From Aeromicrobium sp. Sec7.5 (GTDB lineage Bacteria; Actinomycetota; Actinomycetes; Propionibacteriales; Nocardioidaceae): a stretch of DNA of 64,000 nt. Position numbers and translations under genes: made by a program. Position 1 is the stretch's first letter. Each line of letters opens with the position of its first letter. The notes below the pieces were generated by a model that ran no database searches, was not told the origin of the DNA, and saw only the letters and a list, made by a program, of their open reading frames with translations. Where the stretch lies: NCBI RefSeq assembly GCF_036867135.1, contig NZ_JBAJIJ010000001.1, positions 1,860,001-1,924,000 on the forward strand, read 5' to 3'. Shown in pieces: positions 1 to 10,076 of this stretch.

Positions 1-376
1 GCGACACCGCACCCCAGCCGATCGTCAGCACCGCCTCCTCGAGCTTGCCCGCGGTCGACACGATGCGAGTCACGACGACCGACGCGATGCGGTCGAGACC
101 GACCGCCTCGGACGTCGTGGACGTGTAGGGCCGGGGCACCAGGTCGTCGGGCGGGTGCTCGTCGGTGTGCAGCAGCACGACACGGGTGTCGGTGAGGACG
201 AGCACCGTCATGTGGCGGCGGATCTCGTCGCGGTCGAACGTCGGCTCGTGGTGCGCGACGAACGCCCAGACCTCCTCGCCCGCGAGTGCGTCACGGAGCC
301 CGTCGGCGACGATGTCGGGGTAGTAACCGCTGCGGGAGATCGCGGCGTACAGCTCGCCGGTGCGGTCGTGGGCCAT
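1..376 (-). CDS. DUF5998-like protein, partial (C-terminus beyond window)
   Basis: The reading frame starts at the ATG at 376 and runs off the left edge, giving about 125 residues beginning MAHDRTGELYAAISRSGYYP. The text around YYPDIVADGLRDALAGE and HHEPTFDRDEIRRHMTVLVL matches what I recall of the actinobacterial DUF5998 family, whose function is unknown. Its ATG overlaps the TGA of the upstream acetyltransferase gene as TGATG, so the two are probably translationally coupled and co-transcribed. No signal peptide or membrane segment is visible. The family call is from memory. Confidence 0.7.
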   Translation of the reverse strand, partial: MAHDRTGELYAAISRSGYYPDIVADGLRDALAGEEVWAFVAHHEPTFDRDEIRRHMTVLVLTDTRVVLLHTDEHPPDDLVPRPYTSTTSEAVGLDRIASVVVTRIVSTAGKLEEAVLTIGWGAVS

Positions 377-3084
377 CAGGCCAGCGTATCGCCCAGCGCA
401 CCGGCCGGGTTGAGTCGACGGGCGTACCACTCGCCGCGGCGGTCCTGCGTGGGCACGACCTTGGCCCGGGCGCTCAGCACCGTGATGCCGTCGGGGCGCA
501 CGACGACGGGCTCGAGGTCGAGCTCGGACACCTCGGGGAGGTCGTCCTTGAGCGCGGCGATGCGCAGCAGGACGTCGTGGATCCGGGGCACGTCGACCGG
601 ATCGGAGCCGCGGTAGCCGAACAGCAGGGGCGCGGCCCGCAGGTCGGTGACCATGGTCGAGACGTCGACGTCGGTCAGCGGCGGGATCCCGTAGGTGCGG
701 TCGCCCAGCAGCTCGCTGGGGGCACCGGACAGGCCGAACGACACGAGCGGACCGAACAGTCCGTCCTCGGAGGCGCTGAAGGCCAGCGGGACACCGTCGG
801 AGACCGTGCGCTGCACGTAGAAGCGGGTGTCGGCGCGGACGCCCGACCAGCGCGACATCTCGGCCCAGGCCCGCCGCATGTCGTCGGCGGAGTGGATCGA
901 GCGCCAGATGTGCGCCAGGTCGGGGCGGGCACGCAGGTGCTCGCTGCCCGCCTTCAGGACGACGTCCCACCCGAGCTGCTCGCCGGCGGCGACGGCCTGA
1001 TCGGCGTCGTGCACGTTGATCCAGGTCCACATGTCGATGCCGTAGCAGTCGAGCAGCTCGTGCACCTGCTCGGTCGACAGCACGGCGCCCCGCGGCGCGA
1101 GCTCGAGCACCTGGTCGATCAGGGCACGCGCGTCGCCGGCGCGGATGTCGTCGAACTGGGCGAAGTCACCATGCTCGCGTGAGGCCCACTCGGCGTAGTT
1201 GACGACGCGCGCCAGCGCGCGGACCGCGGACTCCGGCGCCGAGTACGACGGCACCGAGCCACGGCCCGCCGAGCCTCCGGCGACGTCCGGGACGCGCAGC
1301 AGCTCGGGCACGCCCTCGCTGCCGAGGAAGGTCGACACGATGGGCTTGTCCGACTGCTCGCCGATCGCCGCCAGGACGTCGGCGACCTCCTCGCCGCTGG
1401 TGTTGAGCGGCGGGATGTAGACCACGACGAGGGCGTCGACGTGCGGATTGGCCAGCGCGCTCTCGATCGCGGCCTCGAAGTCCTCGGCGTCGGCGGACGC
1501 GCCCAGCGAGACGGGCTTGAGCACCTCCAGGCCGGCGGCACTGCCCGCGTCGGCCACGAGCAGGGCCATGGCGTCGGAGTTGCCCACGATCGCGACCCGG
1601 TTGCCGCGCGGCAGCGGCTGGTGCGCCAGGACCTGCGCGACGTCGAACATCTCGTCGAGCGTGTCGACCTGGATGACGCCGGCCTGACGGAACATCGCGT
1701 CGACGGCGGCCTGCGGCGCGGAGCTGCGACGGACGGTGTGCCCGACCGGCACACCCTGGGTGGATCGACCGGACTTCACGGCGACGATCGGCTTGGTGGC
1801 CGCCACGCGACGGGCGATGCGCGAGAACTTGCGCGGGTTGCCGATCGACTCCAGGTAGAGCAGCACGACCTCGGTCGCGTCGTCCTCCTGCCAGAACTGC
1901 AGCAGGTCGTTGCCCGAGACGTCGGCGCGGTTGCCCGCGGAGACGAACGTCGAGAGGCCGAGGCCGCGGCGCGACACGGTCTCGAGGATCGCGGTGCCGA
2001 GGGCTCCGGACTGGCAGAAGAAGCCGACGCGCCCCTGCGGCGGCATGGCCGGCGAGAGTGAGGCGTTGAGCTGACGGTGCGGCGCGGTATTGATGACGCC
2101 GAGGCAGTTGGGTCCGATCAGGCGCAACCCGTAGGAGCGGCACAGGCCGAGCAGGGCGCGCTGGCGCTTGCGTCCCTCGATGCCTTCCTCGGCGAAGCCC
2201 GCGGAGATCACGACCAGCCCGTGCACCCCCTTGGCGGCGCAGTCGAGCACGACGTCGGTGACGGACTCGGCCGGCACGGCCACGATCGCGATCTCGACCT
2301 CGTCGGGGATGTCCTGGACTGAGGCGTACGCCGGCAGGCCCGACACGGCCTCGGCGCTGCTGTTGACGGCGTAGACCGCGCCGGAGTAGTCGCCCAGCAC
2401 GAGGTTGCGCACCATGGCCTGGCCGATCGAGTCCTGGCGACGGCTGGCGCCGATGACCGCGATGCTGCGCGCGTCGAAGATGCGGGCGATCGAGGCGGCC
2501 TCGGCACGCTGCTCGCGGGCCCGCATGACGCCGACCGCCGTGTCGGTGTTGTCCAGCGGGAAGGTCAGCTGCTGCACCCCGTCGGCGAGCTCGGCCGTGA
2601 GCGAGTAGCCCATCTCACGGAAGACCTGCAGCATCCGGGCGTTGCTCGGCAGGACCTCGGCGTGGAACCGCTCCAGCCCGCGCTCGCGACCGGCCTGGGC
2701 CAGGTGCTCGAGCAGGAGCTGGCCGATCCCGCGACCCTGGTGCGCGTCCTCGACCAGGAACGCGACCTCGGCCTCGTCGTCGCTCGTGGCGTCGTAGCGA
2801 CCCACCGCGATGATCTGGCCGTGCAGGGTCATGACGAAGGCGACCCGTCGTTCGTGGTCGACCACGGTGAACCGGCGGACGTCGCGAGCCGACAGGGTCG
2901 GGTACGGCGCGAAGAACCGGAAGTACTTGGACTCCTCGGAGACGCGGCCGTAGAACGCGATGAACTCGTCGGAGTCGGCCGCGACGATGGGCCGGAGCTG
3001 GGCCACGCGCCCGTCGCGCAGCAGGACGTCGGCCTCCCACTCGGGGACCGGGTGGAGATCCTCCACTTCGGGCGCTTCGGTCAC
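376..3084 (-). CDS. Pat-type protein lysine acetyltransferase (GNAT + acyl-CoA synthetase-like)
   Basis: Predicted to acetylate lysines of target enzymes, classically acyl-CoA synthetases, in the cytoplasm. The 902-residue product has an N-terminal GNAT domain (about 15-180) with the acetyl-CoA loop QGRGIG at 116-121. A CoA-binding Rossmann domain follows (SIAVIGASRRQDSIG near 210), then the ligase/CoA-ligase domain and a C-terminal ATP-grasp portion. This order is the reverse of Salmonella Pat, where GNAT is C-terminal, and matches the actinobacterial type. A GHTV sits roughly where ADP-forming acyl-CoA synthetases keep their phosphohistidine, so I cannot say whether that domain is catalytic or only sensory. 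The start is GTG at 3084. A TAGATT -10 box (3091-3096) lies 6 nt upstream, so the mRNA is probably leaderless. It is divergent from parC. Confidence 0.88.
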   Translation of the reverse strand: MTEAPEVEDLHPVPEWEADVLLRDGRVAQLRPIVAADSDEFIAFYGRVSEESKYFRFFAPYPTLSARDVRRFTVVDHERRVAFVMTLHGQIIAVGRYDATSDDEAEVAFLVEDAHQGRGIGQLLLEHLAQAGRERGLERFHAEVLPSNARMLQVFREMGYSLTAELADGVQQLTFPLDNTDTAVGVMRAREQRAEAASIARIFDARSIAVIGASRRQDSIGQAMVRNLVLGDYSGAVYAVNSSAEAVSGLPAYASVQDIPDEVEIAIVAVPAESVTDVVLDCAAKGVHGLVVISAGFAEEGIEGRKRQRALLGLCRSYGLRLIGPNCLGVINTAPHRQLNASLSPAMPPQGRVGFFCQSGALGTAILETVSRRGLGLSTFVSAGNRADVSGNDLLQFWQEDDATEVVLLYLESIGNPRKFSRIARRVAATKPIVAVKSGRSTQGVPVGHTVRRSSAPQAAVDAMFRQAGVIQVDTLDEMFDVAQVLAHQPLPRGNRVAIVGNSDAMALLVADAGSAAGLEVLKPVSLGASADAEDFEAAIESALANPHVDALVVVYIPPLNTSGEEVADVLAAIGEQSDKPIVSTFLGSEGVPELLRVPDVAGGSAGRGSVPSYSAPESAVRALARVVNYAEWASREHGDFAQFDDIRAGDARALIDQVLELAPRGAVLSTEQVHELLDCYGIDMWTWINVHDADQAVAAGEQLGWDVVLKAGSEHLRARPDLAHIWRSIHSADDMRRAWAEMSRWSGVRADTRFYVQRTVSDGVPLAFSASEDGLFGPLVSFGLSGAPSELLGDRTYGIPPLTDVDVSTMVTDLRAAPLLFGYRGSDPVDVPRIHDVLLRIAALKDDLPEVSELDLEPVVVRPDGITVLSARAKVVPTQDRRGEWYARRLNPAGALGDTLA

Positions 3085-3220
3085 GCGGTCAATCTACCGC
3101 CTGCGCCGCCTGGATGGACTCGTGCCGGATCCGCCCGGCGTGGCAGGTGTCGCCTCGTCGGCGCGGACCGCCACAATGGTGGGCGGTCCCGAGCCGCGGG
3201 GCGGCAGTGGGAAGGACGGC

Positions 3221-5683
3221 ATGGCACGCAGGACGAGCACGGGCACCGAGGTCGACGACGACTTCGAGGAGCACATCGTCGACACCGACATCCGCGAGGA
3301 GATGCGGTCGAGCTTCCTGGAGTACTCCTACTCGGTCATCTACTCGCGCGCCCTCCCCGATGCGCGCGACGGCCTCAAGCCCGTGCAGCGCCGGATCCTC
3401 TACACGATGGACGAGATGGGCCTGCGGAGCGACCGCGGCCACGTCAAGTCCGCCCGACCCGTCGGTGAGGTCATGGGTCGGCTCCACCCGCACGGCGACA
3501 GCGCGATCTACGACGCCCTCGTCCGGCTCGTCCAGCACTGGTCGCTGCGCGTGCCGCTGGTCGACGGGCACGGCAACTTCGGCTCCCCCGACGACCCACC
3601 CGCCGCGATGCGCTACACCGAGTGCCGCATGGACCCGGCCGCCGAGGCCATGACCGCCTCCATCGAGGAGGACACGGTCGACTTCCGACCCAACTACGAC
3701 GGTCGCGAGACCGAGCCCGTCGTGCTCCCCGCCGCGCTGCCCAACCTGCTCGTCAACGGTGCCTCGGGCATCGCCGTGGGCATGGCCACCAACATCGCGC
3801 CGCACAACCTCGTCGAGGTCGTGCAGGCCTGTCGGCACCTCATCAAGCACCCCTCGGCGTCGCTCGAGGACCTGATGCGTTTCATCCCCGGGCCCGACCT
3901 GCCCACGGGCGGCAAGATCATCGGGCTCGACGGCGTGCGCGACGCGTACGCCACGGGCAACGGCTCGTTCCGCATGCGTGCCACCGCGCGCATCGACCAG
4001 GTCGGCCGCCGCAAGGCCGTCGTGATCACCGAGCTGCCCTACAACGTGGGCCCCGAGAAGGTCATCGAGGCCGTCAAGAAGCTCGTGCAGACCAAGAAGC
4101 TGCAGGGCATCGCCGACCTGAAGAACCTCTCCGACCGGCACTCGGGGCTCGAGATCGTGATCGAGGTCAAGAACGGCTTCGTCCCCGAGGCGATCCTCGA
4201 GCAGCTGTACAAGATGACGCCGCTCGAGACGTCGTTCGGCATCAACGCGGTCGCGCTGGTCGACGGCCAGCCACGCACCCTCGGGATCAAGGAGATGCTC
4301 GAGGTCTACCTCCAGCACCGCTGTGACGTCGTCCGGCGCCGCACCAGCTTCCGGCGCGCCAAGGCCGCCGCGCGCCTGCATCTCCTCGAGGGCCTGCTGC
4401 TGGCCCTGGTCGACATCGACGAGGTCATCCAGCTGATCCGCAGCAGCGAGAACCGCAGCGAGGCCCGCGAGCGCCTGATGAGCGTGTTCGACCTGTCGAC
4501 GGAGCAGGCCGAGTACATCCTCAACCTCACGCTGGGCCGACTGACGCGGTACGACCGCATCGCGGTCGAGAACGAGATCGACGAGCTGCGCCGCACGATC
4601 GAGGAGCTCGACGCGATCCTGGCCGACGAGATGCTGCTGCGTTCTGTCGTGGGCGACGAGCTGGCCGCCATGGCCAAGCAGTTCGGCACGCCGCGGCGCA
4701 CGATCCTGCTGGCGTCGGCCGGCCAGACCGTGACGGCCGCCACCCCCGTCGAGGTCGCCGACGACCCGTGCTGGGCGTTGCTCTCGGCCACGGGGCTGCT
4801 GGCGCGCACCGCGGACGCCAGCCCTCCGGGGCCCGCGGAGTCGCGGGCGGCGCACGACGTCGTGGTGGCGGCGGTGCGCACCACCGCCCGCGGCCAGATC
4901 GGCGTCGTCACGAGCGACGGCACGGTCCGCCGCGTCTCGGTGCTCGACCTCCCCGCGCTCCCTCCCACCGCGGGTGCACCGTCGGTCCAGGGCGGGGTGC
5001 CGGTCGGTGAGCTCGTCGCCACCGACGCTCGCACCGTGACCCTCATGACCTTCGGCGAGGACCAGCCCGGCATCGCCCTGGGCACGCGTCAGGGCACCGT
5101 CAAGCGCGTCCGGCCCGACCACCTCAAGGGCCGCGACGAGTGGGAGGTCGTCAGCCTGGCCGCCGGCGACGAGGTCGTCGGCGCCGTCGACCTCGTCACG
5201 GGTCACGAGCAGCTCGCCTTCGTCACCTCCGACGCCCAGCTGCTCCACTTCCCGGCCGACCTCGTGCGTCCGCAAGGACGTAGCGGCGGCGGCGTCGCCG
5301 GGGTCAAGCTCGCGGCGGGCCAGCACGTCGTCGCCTTCGGGGCGGTGCGCGACCCGGAGGCCGCCCATGTCGTCACGATCGCCGGCAGCAGCGACGCGCT
5401 GCCGGGCACCGAGACGGGATCGGCCAAGGTCACGCCGATGTCGGCCTACCCGGCCAAGGGGCGCGCCACCGGTGGCGTGCGCTGCCAGCGGCTGCTCCGG
5501 GGCGAGGACGCCCTCGTGGTCGCCTGGGTCGGCGACGGCCAACCCGTGGCCTGCGCCGCGAGCGGCTCGCCCGTGCCACTGCCCGAGGTCGACCCACGCC
5601 GCGACGGGTCCGGCACACCCCTGGACCAGCCCGTCCTGGCCGTCGCCGGACCTGCGGGGGCACTCTCGCCCGTGTCAGACTGA
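3221..5683 (+). CDS. parC: DNA topoisomerase IV subunit A
   Basis: This is the breakage-reunion subunit of a type IIA topoisomerase. The 820-aa protein carries the catalytic tyrosine at Y132 in [10 protein letters not shown]. The quinolone-determining region [11 protein letters not shown] holds Ser94 and Asp98 at the positions equivalent to GyrA Ser83 and Asp87, the susceptible form. The C-terminal beta-pinwheel has degenerate repeats such as [12 protein letters not shown] and no canonical GyrA box, which favours ParC over GyrA. I chose ATG 3221 because it has a GAAGGA ribosome site just upstream and the family's conserved text starts soon after it. The frame is open further upstream, but that stretch is unlike the family. 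ParE is not in this window. Confidence 0.9.
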   Translation: MARRTSTGTEVDDDFEEHIVDTDIREEMRSSFLEYSYSVIYSRALPDARDGLKPVQRRILYTMDEMGLRSDRGHVKSARPVGEVMGRLHPHGDSAIYDALVRLVQHWSLRVPLVDGHGNFGSPDDPPAAMRYTECRMDPAAEAMTASIEEDTVDFRPNYDGRETEPVVLPAALPNLLVNGASGIAVGMATNIAPHNLVEVVQACRHLIKHPSASLEDLMRFIPGPDLPTGGKIIGLDGVRDAYATGNGSFRMRATARIDQVGRRKAVVITELPYNVGPEKVIEAVKKLVQTKKLQGIADLKNLSDRHSGLEIVIEVKNGFVPEAILEQLYKMTPLETSFGINAVALVDGQPRTLGIKEMLEVYLQHRCDVVRRRTSFRRAKAAARLHLLEGLLLALVDIDEVIQLIRSSENRSEARERLMSVFDLSTEQAEYILNLTLGRLTRYDRIAVENEIDELRRTIEELDAILADEMLLRSVVGDELAAMAKQFGTPRRTILLASAGQTVTAATPVEVADDPCWALLSATGLLARTADASPPGPAESRAAHDVVVAAVRTTARGQIGVVTSDGTVRRVSVLDLPALPPTAGAPSVQGGVPVGELVATDARTVTLMTFGEDQPGIALGTRQGTVKRVRPDHLKGRDEWEVVSLAAGDEVVGAVDLVTGHEQLAFVTSDAQLLHFPADLVRPQGRSGGGVAGVKLAAGQHVVAFGAVRDPEAAHVVTIAGSSDALPGTETGSAKVTPMSAYPAKGRATGGVRCQRLLRGEDALVVAWVGDGQPVACAASGSPVPLPEVDPRRDGSGTPLDQPVLAVAGPAGALSPVSD

Positions 5684-5687
5684 CGAC

Positions 5688-6401
5688 GTGCGCTCACCCC
5701 GACTCGTCGTCCTCGGCGTCCTGCTCCCCGCCCTCCTGCTGGCCGGGTGCTCCGGCTCCGGGGACGCGATCGATCCCGACGAGGCTGCGGGCCGTCTCGA
5801 CACGGCCGCCGCGGCGCTCGGGGAGGCCGAGCGCATCGACTTCTCCATCGCGGTCGACGGCAGCCTCCCGAGCGGGGTCCGGGGCCTGGAGTCGGCCAAG
5901 GGCTTCGGCAACCGCACGCCCGCCTTCGAGGGCGACGTCACGATCGCGGCCGGCGGCACGAGCCTCTCGGCCGAGGTCGTCGCGGTCGACGGGCAGCTGT
6001 GGGCCAAGCTCGGCTTCTCGCCCGACTTCTTCACGATCGACCCCGCCGAGTACGGCGCGCCGGACCCCGCCACCCTCATCGGCCTGCCGGGCGAGGGCGT
6101 CGTGTCGCTGCTGAGCGACGTCGAGGTCGAGTCGACGAGCCAGGAGCGCGACGGCGAGACCGTCCTCACCGCCATCACGGGGACCGTGCCGGGCGAGATG
6201 GTCGCGGCGCTGATCCCCTCGGCCGATCCCGACGCGGACGTCGAGGTCGTCGTCCGCCTCACCGACGACGACGAGGTCCAGGACCTCACCTTGACCGGTG
6301 CGTTCTACCCGGACGCCGACGAGGTCACCTACGTCGTCACCGTCACGGCGTCCGACGAGTCGCCCACGATCGAGGCGCCGACCCGCACCGGCGGGGCGTG
6401 A
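5688..6401 (+). CDS. LppX/LprG-like lipoprotein
   Basis: The 237-aa protein is exported. Its signal peptide ends in the lipobox LLAG-C with the acylated Cys at residue 21, so it should sit on the outer face of the membrane. The rest resembles the actinobacterial LppX_LprAFG family of lipid-binding lipoproteins (DFSIAVDGSLPSG, the VDGQLWAKLG strand region, and a closing LTLTGAFYPD). The start is GTG 5688, 4 nt after the parC stop. A CAGACT -10-like box (5676-5681) lies 6 nt before it, which suggests its own leaderless transcript. An MFS gene follows after 10 nt. In mycobacteria a family member (LprG) pairs with an MFS exporter, so a joint role in lipid or glycolipid export is possible but inferred. 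Confidence 0.75.
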   Translation: MRSPRLVVLGVLLPALLLAGCSGSGDAIDPDEAAGRLDTAAAALGEAERIDFSIAVDGSLPSGVRGLESAKGFGNRTPAFEGDVTIAAGGTSLSAEVVAVDGQLWAKLGFSPDFFTIDPAEYGAPDPATLIGLPGEGVVSLLSDVEVESTSQERDGETVLTAITGTVPGEMVAALIPSADPDADVEVVVRLTDDDEVQDLTLTGAFYPDADEVTYVVTVTASDESPTIEAPTRTGGA

Positions 6402-6411
6402 GCGGCACGGG

Positions 6412-8166
6412 ATGAGCGATCCCACGGTCCGGGTCGCCACCCGCGGCCTGCTGACCCTCGCGGCCGTCGCGATCGGGTTCGCCGCCGCCGACACCTACGT
6501 CGTCGTCCTGGCGCTGCCCGACATGATGTCGGCCGTCGGCCTGGACATCGACGAGCTGCAGCGGGCCGCCCCCGTCGTGTCGGGCTTCCTCCTCGGCTAC
6601 GTCGCGGTGCTGCCCCTCATCGGGCGGATCGCCGACGTCCGTGGCCGACTCCCGGTGCTGACCGGATGCCTCGTCGTCTTCGCGATCGGCTCGGTCGTCA
6701 CGGCAGCGGCCTACGACCTCGAGTCGATGGTGGCCGGACGGTTCGTGCAGGGCCTGGGCGGCGGCGGACTCATCCCGCCGACCCTGGCGCTCGTGGCCGA
6801 CGCCTGGCCACCCGAGCGCCGCGGACTACCGCTCGGCATCGTCGGCGCCGTCCAGGAGCTGGGCAGCGTCATGGGTCCGCTGTACGGGGCCGTCGTCCTC
6901 GCGGTCGGCGACTGGCGCGACATCTTCTGGCTCAACGCCGCGGTGGGAGCCCTCATCGGTGCGGCCATCCTGAGCCTGCGCACGGGCGACGCCCCGACCG
7001 AGTCCCTGACGGAGGCCCCGACCGAGTCACCACCGGTCCGCGCGGGGCACCGTGACTGGATCGGGCTCGTCCTGGCCCTCGCGGCGCTCGTGGTCCTCGT
7101 CGTGGTGATGCTCGAGCCGGCGTCGCTGGCCCGCGGCATCACGTCCGGGCTGGCGTTCATCCCCGTCGTGGGCGAGTCGCGATGGCTCACCCCCCTCGCC
7201 CTGGCGCTCTACGCGATCGTCGTCGTGTTCGTGCTGCGCCAGGTCACCGCACGGCGCCCACTGCTCGTGGTGCGCGCCTGGCCCTCGGTGGCCCGGGAGG
7301 TCGATCTCCTGGGCGCGGCGCTCATGGCGGTCGCGCTCGGCACCGTGATCGTCTCCTTCGCGTCCGCCGACCCCGAGCAGCAGGCCATCTCCGAGGACGC
7401 ACCGGTGCTGCTGGCGATCGGCGGTGTCGCGCTGGTGGCGTTCGTGGTTCGCCAGCGCACCGCCCGCCAGCCGCTCATCCCCCGAGCGGCGCTCACGGCG
7501 CGGCAGGCCTGGGGCGCCGTGGCCGTGTCGTTCCTGATCGGCGCCTCCCTCATCGCCGCCCTGGTCGACATCCCGCTGTTCGCCCGCCTGACCGTGTACC
7601 GCGACTCCCAGCTCGACGCCGCGCTCGTGCTGGTGCGGTTCCTCGTGGCCCTCCCGGTCGGTGCGGTCCTGGGCGGCTTCCTGCTCCGCCGCGTCTCCCC
7701 CGCACCGCTGACGGCCGTCGCCATGCTCATGTCGGCGGGCGCGTTCTGGCACATGTCGACCTGGGACGCCACCTCCCTGGAGTCCCCGATCGAGACGCTC
7801 TCGCTGGTCGTCGGTGGTCTCGGCTTCGGCCTGGCGATCGCTCCGGTCAACGCGGCCCTGCTCGACCACACGCGTGACGCCGTGCACGGCATCGCGAGCG
7901 CGCTGCTCGTCGTGGCCCGCATGGTCGGCATGCTGATCGGCATCTCGGCGCTCACGACCCTCGGCCTGAGGTCGTTCTACGCCGAGGCCGGCGGCATCGA
8001 CTCCCCCGCCGACGTCTGCGGCGCGACCACGCGCTGCCAGGCCTACGACGACCTCCTCCTCGACGCCGGCATCGCCCAGCTCCACACGGTCTTCGCCGCC
8101 GCGGCGGTGCTCGCGCTCGCCGCGGCCGTGCTGGCCCTCGTCGTCCTGCGGAGACCCGCTCGGTAG
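6412..8166 (+). CDS. MFS transporter, DHA2-like (about 14 TM)
   Basis: This is an integral membrane transporter of 584 aa with alternating hydrophobic segments throughout. The first helix region (GFAAADTYVVVLALPDMM) and motif A-like GRIADVRGRLPVL between TM2 and TM3 are typical of drug:H+ antiporters, and RFVQGLGGGGLIPPT fits motif B. Long loops occur around 215-230 and 350-365. It starts at ATG 6412, 10 nt after the preceding lipoprotein, probably in the same transcript. Pairing with an LppX/LprG-like lipoprotein recalls the mycobacterial lprG-p55 pair. The substrate cannot be read from the sequence. Confidence 0.82.
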   Translation: MSDPTVRVATRGLLTLAAVAIGFAAADTYVVVLALPDMMSAVGLDIDELQRAAPVVSGFLLGYVAVLPLIGRIADVRGRLPVLTGCLVVFAIGSVVTAAAYDLESMVAGRFVQGLGGGGLIPPTLALVADAWPPERRGLPLGIVGAVQELGSVMGPLYGAVVLAVGDWRDIFWLNAAVGALIGAAILSLRTGDAPTESLTEAPTESPPVRAGHRDWIGLVLALAALVVLVVVMLEPASLARGITSGLAFIPVVGESRWLTPLALALYAIVVVFVLRQVTARRPLLVVRAWPSVAREVDLLGAALMAVALGTVIVSFASADPEQQAISEDAPVLLAIGGVALVAFVVRQRTARQPLIPRAALTARQAWGAVAVSFLIGASLIAALVDIPLFARLTVYRDSQLDAALVLVRFLVALPVGAVLGGFLLRRVSPAPLTAVAMLMSAGAFWHMSTWDATSLESPIETLSLVVGGLGFGLAIAPVNAALLDHTRDAVHGIASALLVVARMVGMLIGISALTTLGLRSFYAEAGGIDSPADVCGATTRCQAYDDLLLDAGIAQLHTVFAAAAVLALAAAVLALVVLRRPAR

Positions 8167-8176
8167 AGTTTTCCCG

Positions 8177-10042
8177 ATGTCGTGGATCCCAGCGCTGCGC
8201 CGCAGCGCCGTGCCCGACCTCGCGCTCGCGGCCGTCGCCGCCTATCTCGTCGTCTGGCTGATGACCACGCCGATCCACGAGGTCGCCGCCGAACGAGGCG
8301 TCGCCACGCACGACATCCTCGACGACGCCGTCGGGCTCGGGCTGGTGTGGCTGCTCGTCGCCCTGCTCCTCGTCGTGACCCGGCAACGATGGCTCGTGCT
8401 CGCCGCGGTCGTCGGGATCGCGGTCGCGGGGCACGTCGCCCAGCGCGAGAAGCTCACGGTGCTCGGTGAGCCGCTGCTGCCGACCGACCTCGGCTTCCTG
8501 TCCAACCCCGACTTCCTGTCGTCGCAGACGAGCACGGCCACGATCGTCCTGCCGCTCCTGGGCGCGGGCCTCGTCATGGCGCTGGCCGTCTGGGCCGACC
8601 GGCGTCGCCGACGGCACGTCGCGGGCGCGTCCGAGGCGGTACGCCGGCGCCGCCGGCTCGTGAGCCTCGGACTCGCCCCGGTGCTGGCCCTGACCGTCGC
8701 GGTCGCGCTCGACTTCAACCGGCCCGGCAACCCGCTGCGTAGCCTCTACGCCGGGAGCAGCGTCGGCTGCTGTCCGTGGGGTCAGCTCGAGAACTATGCC
8801 GCCAACGGCTTCGTGGCCGGGTTCCTGACCAACGTGCCGGGCCTCGCGATGCAGGTGCCCGACGGCTACAGCCGCGAACGGATCGAGGAGATCGTCGCGC
8901 GCTACTCCGAGGACCTGCCCGACCGGGACGGGGACACCCCGAGCCTGGCCGACATGGACGTGGTCGTGGTGCTCTCGGAGAGCTTCTCCGATCCGACCCG
9001 ACTCAGTGGGCTCTCGATCGAGCGTGACCCCCTGCCGCAGCTCCGCGCCCGCGGCGGCGAGGGATGGTCGGGCCAGACCGTGGCGTCCTACTACGGCACC
9101 GGCACCTCGACGATGGAGTACCAGGTGCTCACGGGGCAGTCCATCGGCCTGCTCGAGCCGCAGATCTTCTCGCCGTACCAGTCGTTCGTCGCCGGCAGCC
9201 GAACCTTCCCGTCAGCGGCCGGCTGGCTCACCTCCCACGGCTCCGAGGCCGTCGCGGTCCACCCGTTCAGCGCATCGATGTACCAGCGTCGGTCGGTGTA
9301 CGACGCCTTCGGGTTCGACGAGTTCCTCGACGAGGACGACTTCGCGTCGGTGGATCCGCTCGGCGGCAACCCGTTCATCTCGGACGCCGAGGCCTTCGGC
9401 CGCACGCTCGAGGTGCTCGACGATGCCACGGCACCAACCCTGGTCAACCTCGTCACGATCCAGAATCACTCACCGTTCTTCGGCTGGTACGCCGGCATGC
9501 CCGGGGTCGAGGGGCTGGTCGGCGACGACGACGAGCGCGTCCACCTGGCGACGTGGATCCGCGGGCTGGAGCACAGCGACGCGGCGCTCGACGAGTTCCT
9601 TGCCGCTCTCGCCGAACGGGAGCGACCGACGGTGGTCGTCTACTACGGCGACCACTACCCCGGTGTCCTCCCGGCCGACCTGCGGGAGGCCAACGAGCCG
9701 ATCGGGACGCTCTTGACCCCGGTCCTGCTGTGGTCGAACCTCGACGTCATCGACCCTGGCCGCGACATCGGCGTCGTCGACGCGACCGGCCTGCTGCCGA
9801 TGGCCGCAGAGATGGTCGGCGCTCCGCTCCCCCCGTACTACCGGCTCCTGCAGCACGTGCAGGACGAGATCGGATCGGTCGGCCGGGGCTTGATCGTGGC
9901 CGGAGACGGCACCCCCGTCGACGAGGAGGACCTGTCCGAGGACCAACGTCGCCTGCTCGAGGACTACCGGCTCGTGCAGTACGACTTCTCGGCCGGGAAG
10001 GGCTACGGCGTCGAACCCCTCTGGTACGACTGGGTCCCCTGA
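8177..10042 (+). CDS. LTA synthase family phosphoglycerol transferase
   Basis: A membrane-anchored alkaline-phosphatase-superfamily enzyme expected to transfer phosphoglycerol to a cell-surface polymer or lipoglycan outside the membrane. The N-terminal about 240 residues contain several membrane segments and a basic loop (ADRRRRRH). The extracellular sulfatase-fold domain follows, with VVVLSESFSD (metal site), YGTGTSTMEYQVLTG (catalytic Thr region) and VVYYGDHYPG (Asp-His metal ligands). At 621 aa it is close to the usual length for the family. The start is ATG 8177, with TAGAGT (8164-8169) 7 nt upstream, so it is probably leaderless and separate from the MFS gene that ends 10 nt earlier. The acceptor is unknown. 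Confidence 0.82.
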   Translation: MSWIPALRRSAVPDLALAAVAAYLVVWLMTTPIHEVAAERGVATHDILDDAVGLGLVWLLVALLLVVTRQRWLVLAAVVGIAVAGHVAQREKLTVLGEPLLPTDLGFLSNPDFLSSQTSTATIVLPLLGAGLVMALAVWADRRRRRHVAGASEAVRRRRRLVSLGLAPVLALTVAVALDFNRPGNPLRSLYAGSSVGCCPWGQLENYAANGFVAGFLTNVPGLAMQVPDGYSRERIEEIVARYSEDLPDRDGDTPSLADMDVVVVLSESFSDPTRLSGLSIERDPLPQLRARGGEGWSGQTVASYYGTGTSTMEYQVLTGQSIGLLEPQIFSPYQSFVAGSRTFPSAAGWLTSHGSEAVAVHPFSASMYQRRSVYDAFGFDEFLDEDDFASVDPLGGNPFISDAEAFGRTLEVLDDATAPTLVNLVTIQNHSPFFGWYAGMPGVEGLVGDDDERVHLATWIRGLEHSDAALDEFLAALAERERPTVVVYYGDHYPGVLPADLREANEPIGTLLTPVLLWSNLDVIDPGRDIGVVDATGLLPMAAEMVGAPLPPYYRLLQHVQDEIGSVGRGLIVAGDGTPVDEEDLSEDQRRLLEDYRLVQYDFSAGKGYGVEPLWYDWVP

Positions 10043-10076
10043 GCGCGGACCCGGTCGCCAGCGATAATCTTGGACC

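Noticed and set aside
3089-5542. Long open frame opposite parC
   Set aside because: It is a shadow frame with repetitive Asp/Arg/His composition and no family. parC is unambiguous.
5688-5690. Longer starts for the 5688 lipoprotein, from within parC
   Set aside because: They would place Arg-rich sequence before the signal peptide. GTG 5688 gives a clean lipobox and a -10 box at the expected distance.
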